64,000 nt of DNA from CAVQEG01 sp963711465 (lineage in GTDB: Bacteria > Bacteroidota > Ignavibacteria > OLB7), in contig CAVQEG010000001.1 of the NCBI GenBank assembly GCA_963711465.1, positions 1,860,001 to 1,924,000 on the forward strand, read 5' to 3'. Of the stretch, positions 56,309 to 64,000 are shown one piece after another; positions within the stretch are counted from its first letter, which is position 1, and each line of letters starts with the position of its first letter. The position numbers and the translations under genes were made by a program. Under the pieces are notes generated by a model. It saw nothing but the letters and a program-made list of their open reading frames with translations, was not told where the DNA came from and did not search any database.

Positions 56309-56988
56309 CTTCGATGTATCGACGGGCCTTGGGCACTGAATTCTCCCGACTCCATCCGAAGATCCAGGAACGGTTCGGGTTCTCGAGCGCCGATCGTATC
56401 GCCTCGATCGGCACGGGGATCATGGATGAAGTGTGGTGCGGTCCGGCGTTCACCCGGCCGTTCCTGTACCTCGGAACGTGGCGGAACATCATGTTTCCCC
56501 ACGCCGGGCGGGACGTGCCGTTCACGGTGGAGAATTTTGCCTACGCCGATTCGCTCGGGCGCGAGACGGTGACGTGGGTACGGAAATTCGCGTTCCCCGA
56601 TCGGGTGCGTCGTTTCGACGCAACGATGATCTACAGTGAGCGGCGGCGTCGGATCGTCGACTATCTGGGCACGCACCAGCATCTGGCGGTCGACATCGAC
56701 GTGGCGGTCGGAGAGGGTGGTGGAATCTGCATTCGATCGGGTGACCTGCGGTTCTACGAGGGATTCATCGGGTTCCGATTCCCGCTCCTGTTCGCGGGCA
56801 TCGCGAGCGTGTGCGAGTGGTACGACGACGCGATCGAGCGGTACAGGATTTCGGTAAGCGTGGAGAACCGGGTCTGGGGACGGTTGTTCGGATACAACGG
56901 CACGTTCGACGCGGTTACGCTCGAGGTGCCCACCGTGGAGCAGATCCCGGCCGACGTCCGTCCCGTCCGCGAGGAAGCTCGCGAGTAG
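56305..56988 (+). CDS. DUF4166 protein
   Basis: This encodes 227 residues. The ATG at 56305 overlaps the previous stop (ATGA). The sequence has the DUF4166 pattern: YRRALGTEFSRLHPKIQERFG, GIMDEVWCG, FTVENFAYADSLGRETVTWVR and VWGRLFGYNGTF near the end. DUF4166 domains often follow DoxX-like or saccharopine-dehydrogenase-like partners, as here. Function unknown. Confidence 0.85.
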   Translation: MTSMYRRALGTEFSRLHPKIQERFGFSSADRIASIGTGIMDEVWCGPAFTRPFLYLGTWRNIMFPHAGRDVPFTVENFAYADSLGRETVTWVRKFAFPDRVRRFDATMIYSERRRRIVDYLGTHQHLAVDIDVAVGEGGGICIRSGDLRFYEGFIGFRFPLLFAGIASVCEWYDDAIERYRISVSVENRVWGRLFGYNGTFDAVTLEVPTVEQIPADVRPVREEARE

Positions 56989-57059
56989 GCCGCCGCATGA
57001 ATCACCGGGGAGCGTCCCCTCCGGGCCGCGGCACGTGCGACGGCGATCACCGGACGTGC

Positions 57060-57096
57060 GTGCGTGCGGGCCCGCCGTCGCGGAGGCCGCACGCAC
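57060..57096. terminator. 10-bp hairpin between DUF4166 and carB 3' ends
   Basis: GTGCGTGCGG (57060-57069) pairs with CCGCACGCAC (57087-57096) around a 17-base GC-rich loop. It sits between convergent genes and would serve either strand. Confidence 0.65.
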
Positions 57097-57107
57097 CGAT
57101 GCTCGGC

Positions 57108-60524
<3,417 letters not shown>

Positions 60525-60620
60525 CAGATCGGATATGGATTGAATGTGAAACTGGGGGAAGTCGGGTCGACGCGCCGTCCGGCATCGATGATGACCAGCG
60601 ACGCCGTCCGTCGAACCGAA

Positions 60621-61034
60621 TCAGGCACCGAAACGGGTGTCGAGCGAGGCGGCAAGCTGATTGGAGCGCTCCAGCAGCACCGAGCGGAACGCTTCGGCCA
60701 GGGCGAAGGTGCGTGAGATCGGAACGGTCGAATCCTCGTTGAGCACAGCGACCGCGTCGTTCTTCGCCAGGAACTCGTCGAGCTCGGGCTCGAGCTCCGA
60801 GACGAGCGTCAGCAGATCCTCGAGCTCCTGTTCGTCGTCGGTCTCCACCATGTCGAGCACCAGATAGGCGCGGATATAAAAGGAGAGGGCCGCGCGCACG
60901 AGCCGGCGGAATTCGAACTCCGCGGCGTCGTCGGCCGGCTCGAGGTCGACGACCTGTCCCCACTGGTTCTCGGCGATGAAGTGGTATTCATCGGCCGTCT
61001 CGATGATTCGCTGTCGCAGAGCTGCTTCGAGCAT
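60621..61034 (-). CDS. Unknown acidic helical protein inside the pyrimidine operon
   Basis: This encodes 137 residues, strongly acidic and probably all helical (AEFEFRRLVRAALSFYIRAYLVLDMVETDDE, LEDLLTLVSELEPELDEFL). The middle has the feel of a HEPN-like helical bundle (AYLVLDM followed by LEDLL), but the catalytic Arg-x4-His of toxin HEPN proteins is absent. It starts 9 bases after the pyrB stop and precedes carB, so it should be co-expressed with pyrimidine synthesis. I do not recognise a function. Confidence 0.75.
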   Translation of the reverse strand: MLEAALRQRIIETADEYHFIAENQWGQVVDLEPADDAAEFEFRRLVRAALSFYIRAYLVLDMVETDDEQELEDLLTLVSELEPELDEFLAKNDAVAVLNEDSTVPISRTFALAEAFRSVLLERSNQLAASLDTRFGA

Positions 61035-61043
61035 GGGCTGGAT

Positions 61044-62063
61044 TCATTCTGAGGTGTTGGAACCGAGGAGCATCGCCAGGACCGCCATACGGACGGCGAC
61101 GCCGTTTTCGACCTGCCGGAGGATCACCGACTGCAATCCGTCGGCCGTCTCGTTGTCGAGCTCCACGCCGCGGTTGATCGGCCCCGGATGCATCACGATC
61201 AGCTCGGGTCCTGCCGTTCGCAGCCGGCGATGATTCATTCCGAACAGGCGTGCATACTCAGCGATCGAGGGAAACAAGGCGCGGTCCTGACGCTCGAGCT
61301 GCACCCGCAGCATGTTCAATGCATCGGAGAAATCGATCGCCCTCTCGAGATCGTGGAACACGCGGACGCCGAGCGCCTCGATGCCGCGCGGGATGAGCGT
61401 GGGCGGACCACAGACGGCAACCTCGGCGCCGAGACGCTCGAGCATCTCGATGTTCGACCGTGCCACGCGGCTGTGGAGAATGTCGCCGACGATCGTCACG
61501 CGTCGCCCTTCGAATCCGGAGCGAGGGTCGTCATCGGAGCGCGGCTTCCACAGTTCGAACAGCGTCGCTCCGTCGAGCAGCGCCTGCGTCGGATGCTCGT
61601 GGCGGCCGTCGCCGGCATTGATGAAGGTGGAGCGGCACCGTCCGGCAAGGAACCACGGCGTCAGCGCGTGCCGATGGCGGATGACGATGGCGTCGACGTG
61701 CATCGCTTCGAGATTGCGCACCGTGTCGAGAATCGTCTCGCCCTTGGAGAAGGAGCTGCCGCCGGAGGTGAAGTTGAGCACGTCGGCACCCAGCCGGCGC
61801 TCGGCGAGCTCGAAGCTGGAGCGCGTGCGGGTGGAATCCTCGGCAAACAGGTTGACGATGGTGCGACCGTGCAGCAGATGGCTGCGACGTCGCGGACGCA
61901 GCAGCTGGTCGCGCATGGCGATCGACATGCGGAAGACCGTCAGGATGTCCTCCCGGGTCAGATCGGATACCCCGAGCAGATGCGGTGTCGACAGGTGCGG
62001 AAACGGTCCGTCGAGGACCGAGGCGGTGGTCGAGGTCTCGTATGTCGTCGGCGCGATCTGCAC
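61044..62063 (-). CDS. pyrB: Aspartate carbamoyltransferase catalytic subunit
   Basis: This encodes 339 residues from GTG at 62063, about 25 longer at the N-terminus than usual, with no other ATG before the fold. The carbamoyl-phosphate loop reads NLFAEDSTRTRSSFE (Asp replaces the usual Pro before STRTR), followed by SSFSKGETILDTVRNLEAM, DGRHEHPTQALLD, VTIVGDILHSRVARSN and VMHPGPINRGVE. It makes carbamoyl aspartate. No pyrI regulatory chain is adjacent. It leads the pyrB-unknown-carB operon. Confidence 0.96.
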   Translation of the reverse strand: MQIAPTTYETSTTASVLDGPFPHLSTPHLLGVSDLTREDILTVFRMSIAMRDQLLRPRRRSHLLHGRTIVNLFAEDSTRTRSSFELAERRLGADVLNFTSGGSSFSKGETILDTVRNLEAMHVDAIVIRHRHALTPWFLAGRCRSTFINAGDGRHEHPTQALLDGATLFELWKPRSDDDPRSGFEGRRVTIVGDILHSRVARSNIEMLERLGAEVAVCGPPTLIPRGIEALGVRVFHDLERAIDFSDALNMLRVQLERQDRALFPSIAEYARLFGMNHRRLRTAGPELIVMHPGPINRGVELDNETADGLQSVILRQVENGVAVRMAVLAMLLGSNTSE

Positions 62064-62387
62064 TGGTCACCGGTTGTTCGTGTTCAATGCCAGGACCAGC
62101 GCTGCGGACGGGCGTTTCGGACCGACCGGGGCCGTCCGGCGGCACTGTGCCACCCGACGGCGTAGATACGTGATCCGAACATCAAAGATATTGATTCGCG
62201 TCGTTGCGCGGCGACGGATTTGGCAGCGAATCGTAAACGCGGGCACCGACCGCTTGCCGATGGTTCCCCCAACCGTTTCCTCGACCATGACCAACGTCAC
62301 GGCGGACGGCGGAGTGATTGGCGAAATTCTCTTCGGCATTCTACCACAACCACTCGATTCGGCGCTCTGAGGCCGGGAGTACTCGTG
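62064..62387. other. 324-base divergent intergenic region
   Basis: This separates pyrB (minus) from the phosphoribosyltransferase gene (plus). It must hold both promoters. On the minus strand TATCTTTG (62183-62190) matches the Bacteroidota -7 element TAnnTTTG, but no -33 TTTG lies at the right distance. GGGAG lies 10 bases before the plus-strand ATG. No gene was seen. Confidence 0.45.
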
Positions 62388-63128
62388 ATGGCTTACAACG
62401 TTGGAAAGGAATTCCCCAGTGAGCACGAGACGTTCCACCAGCACAGATTCCGCAACCGATACGACGCCGGACGGCAGCTGGCCGGTCGGCTCAATACGCT
62501 CGGCGGCGAACTCAGCGATGCGATCGTCCTGGCGCTTCCGCGAGGTGGCGTCCCCGTCGGCTACGAACTGGCCCGGCTGCTCCACCTCCCGTTCGATCTC
62601 ATCACCGTCCGGAAGCTCGGCGTGCCGGGCGATCCGGAGCTCGCAATGGGCGCCATTGCCGGTGACGACATCCGGGACGTGAACGAATCGGTGGTGCGCA
62701 TGCTCGACATCGACGAGGAAACGATCGAACGCGTCGTGCGTGGGGAACGGAAGATCCTCGAACGGCGCGAACGGGACTTCCGCGGCAGCGGACCGAAGTT
62801 CGTCCTCACCGATCGCGCGATCATCCTCGCCGACGACGGTGCTGCGACCGGCTCGACCATGCGGGCGGCCATCCGGCTGATCAGAACGCGCAGGCCGCGA
62901 CAGATCATCGCCGCGGTGCCCGTGGCTCCTCCATCGACCGTACGCGAACTCTCGCAGCTGGCCGACGAGGTGGTCTGCCTCTGGAGCCCGCGCGGATTCG
63001 TCGCCATCAGCCAGGCCTACGACGACTTCCGGCAGATCTCGGATTCGGAGGTGACCATGCTCATCGACGAGTCGCGGGAGCGCTTCGCCGCCGAACACGC
63101 CACGCCGCCGCCGTCGATCGCGGCCTGA
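62388..63128 (+). CDS. Phosphoribosyltransferase-family protein
   Basis: This encodes 246 residues from an ATG at 62388 with GGGAG upstream. The PRPP motif is IILADDGAATGSTMRAAI. ALPRGGVPVGYELARLL and DLITVRKLGVPGDPELAMGAI mark a group of orphan phosphoribosyltransferases often found near stress genes. SPRGFVAISQAYDDFRQISD closes the family region. The substrate is unknown. It is not one of the named purine or pyrimidine enzymes by motif, despite its position next to pyrB. Confidence 0.88.
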   Translation: MAYNVGKEFPSEHETFHQHRFRNRYDAGRQLAGRLNTLGGELSDAIVLALPRGGVPVGYELARLLHLPFDLITVRKLGVPGDPELAMGAIAGDDIRDVNESVVRMLDIDEETIERVVRGERKILERRERDFRGSGPKFVLTDRAIILADDGAATGSTMRAAIRLIRTRRPRQIIAAVPVAPPSTVRELSQLADEVVCLWSPRGFVAISQAYDDFRQISDSEVTMLIDESRERFAAEHATPPPSIAA

Positions 63129-63168
63129 GCAGGCGCCGATCGCCGGCGACCGTCGGTCGGTCGGCAAT

Positions 63169-63194
63169 GAACGGGTACGCCGCCGTGCCCGTTC
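63169..63194 (+). terminator. Hairpin after the phosphoribosyltransferase gene
   Basis: GAACGGGTACG (63169-63179) pairs with CGTGCCCGTTC (63184-63194) with one G-U pair and a 4-base loop, 40 bases past the stop and just before the next promoter. Confidence 0.6.
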
Positions 63195-63200
63195 GTCGCG

Positions 63201-63229
63201 TTGGGATTTCACCACAAATCGGCTAGATT
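63201..63229 (+). promoter_or_regulatory. Sigma-70-like promoter for the last gene
   Basis: TTGGGA (63201-63206) and TAGATT (63224-63229) are spaced by 17 bases, directly after the upstream hairpin. The leader to the ATG at 63371 would be about 135 bases. Confidence 0.5.
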
Positions 63230-63370
63230 CCGCGCGTTCCGATCGGCACGCCACACCCCGCAAGGATCGCGTTTCACACGCCGGATCAGACCTCTGTTCA
63301 CCCTTCCCGTCGCTCACGCGCCCGTGCCCCTCCGCACTCGAATTCGATCAGCAATCCTACAGGCCTCCCC

Positions 63371-64000
63371 ATGAAGCTCATTGCGACTTCGCTGCTCACG
63401 CTGTTCACCATGCTCATTGCCGTCCCCTCGTTCGCCCAGGATGAACCTGCGTTCCTCTGGGTGCGCCACCTCGGCCCGCCAATCAACGCTTCGGGGAACA
63501 TCGGTAACGACGTCGCGATCGACTCCCGCGGTGGCACCATCGTCACCGGCTCCTACCACGGATTCGCCATTGCGGACATCACCAACGGCGACTCGACAGT
63601 GCTTACGCCCGAAGGCGGAGGCGACGCCTTCGTCGAACGCGTCCACAGTGACGGAACGCTCGACTGGGTGGCAACCGGTGCCAGTCAGGCCGACGAGTAC
63701 GCGTCCTCGCTCGCGCTCGACGCGGCGGACAACATCTATGTCGCCGGGAACGTGACGGCCGTGGTCAACCAGAACAACAGCATCACGTTCGGCAATGGTG
63801 TCTCCCTCCCTGTCGCCGAGGCACCGTTCCTCGTGCGCTACGACTCCAGTGGCAAGGCCGACTGGGCGGTGATGCTCGACATCCAGGGCACGAGCCGGAT
63901 CAACGACATCACCGTTTCCGACGACGGTGCGATCTACGTGGTGGGAGATTTCAAGGGCAGCGCGATCATCGCCGACGACACGCTGGCGTCGATCGACCGA
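63371..64000 (+). CDS. Secreted repeat protein (3' partial)
   Basis: This encodes 210 residues to the window edge with no stop. The signal peptide ends PSFAQ (about residue 23). The mature part looks like a beta-propeller or SBBP-type repeat protein: VRHLGPPINASGNIGNDVAI, DSRGGTIVTGSYHG, LDAADNIYVAGNV and VSDDGAIYVVGDF recur at ~50-60 residue steps. Such proteins in Bacteroidota often end in a type IX secretion sorting domain, but that end is beyond the window. Confidence 0.82.
   Translation, partial: MKLIATSLLTLFTMLIAVPSFAQDEPAFLWVRHLGPPINASGNIGNDVAIDSRGGTIVTGSYHGFAIADITNGDSTVLTPEGGGDAFVERVHSDGTLDWVATGASQADEYASSLALDAADNIYVAGNVTAVVNQNNSITFGNGVSLPVAEAPFLVRYDSSGKADWAVMLDIQGTSRINDITVSDDGAIYVVGDFKGSAIIADDTLASIDR

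Noticed and set aside
61044..62063. pyrB as damaged because the loop has DSTRTR instead of PSTRTR
   Set aside because: Other catalytic motifs are intact and this position varies among bacterial enzymes as I recall.

Overview
The window is a gene-dense, high-GC bacterial chromosome segment. It shows no insertion sequences, prophage, CRISPR array, rRNA or tRNA. Several genes point to the Bacteroidota/Chlorobiota (FCB) side of the tree: a DUF3467 protein, a secreted protein family otherwise met mainly in Bacteroidota, a TPR protein of Chlorobi/Ignavibacteria type, a DNA topoisomerase I without zinc fingers but with C-terminal repeats and a Lys-rich tail, and signal peptides ending in SFA-QD. A high-GC relative such as a Kapabacteria-like lineage would fit. 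This placement is inference from remembered families, not a tree. GTG and TTG starts are used, strong Shine-Dalgarno sequences are present only in part, and GC-rich hairpins without long T tracts sit at many gene ends.

Layout. 1-5961 (+): end of a proton-pumping pyrophosphatase, a small membrane protein, an esterase, and a hybrid histidine kinase with an ethylene-receptor-like sensor. 6017-10151: RraA-type aldolase and intracellular subtilase (-), ThpR (+), VWA-OmpA lipoprotein (-). 10353-12960 (+): a FlhF-like GTPase overlapping a bitopic TPR protein, then a 29-residue membrane peptide. 12976-16839 (-): a secreted conserved protein, an M28 peptidase, a BCP peroxiredoxin and a cupin. 17037-28936 (+): two tandem thioester alpha-2-macroglobulins, then two methyltransferase genes. 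29043-36271 (-): TPR protein, DUF3467, GH57, topA and PhyH in a row. 36514-42366 (+): split transketolase, moaC, a response regulator and a PAS/GAF kinase. 42504-47969 (-): larE-larB, 6-PTPS/queD, folE, rnhB, rlmB and a small secreted protein. 48220-51601 (+): lgt, a glutaredoxin-like protein, a GNAT enzyme and an M23 peptidase. 51615-56988: a membrane protein (-), then a two-component pair and an SRPBCC-DoxX/DUF4166 pair (+). 57108-62063 (-): pyrB, an unknown gene, carB. 62388-64000 (+): a phosphoribosyltransferase and the start of a secreted repeat protein.

Themes. Signalling is heavy: two large multidomain kinases with closely similar kinase cores, one NarL-type pair and one stand-alone receiver. 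The envelope is well represented: Lgt, the alpha-2-macroglobulins, VWA-OmpA, and M23 and M28 peptidases. Cofactor genes cover pterins (folE, queD, moaC) and the nickel-pincer nucleotide (larB, larE). The pyrimidine genes carB and pyrB bracket an unknown protein. The points most worth a second look are the FlhF-like/bitopic pair, the ethylene-receptor-like hybrid kinase, the tandem alpha-2-macroglobulins without PBP1c, the actinobacterial-looking extended isoaspartyl methyltransferase, and the unknown gene between pyrB and carB.
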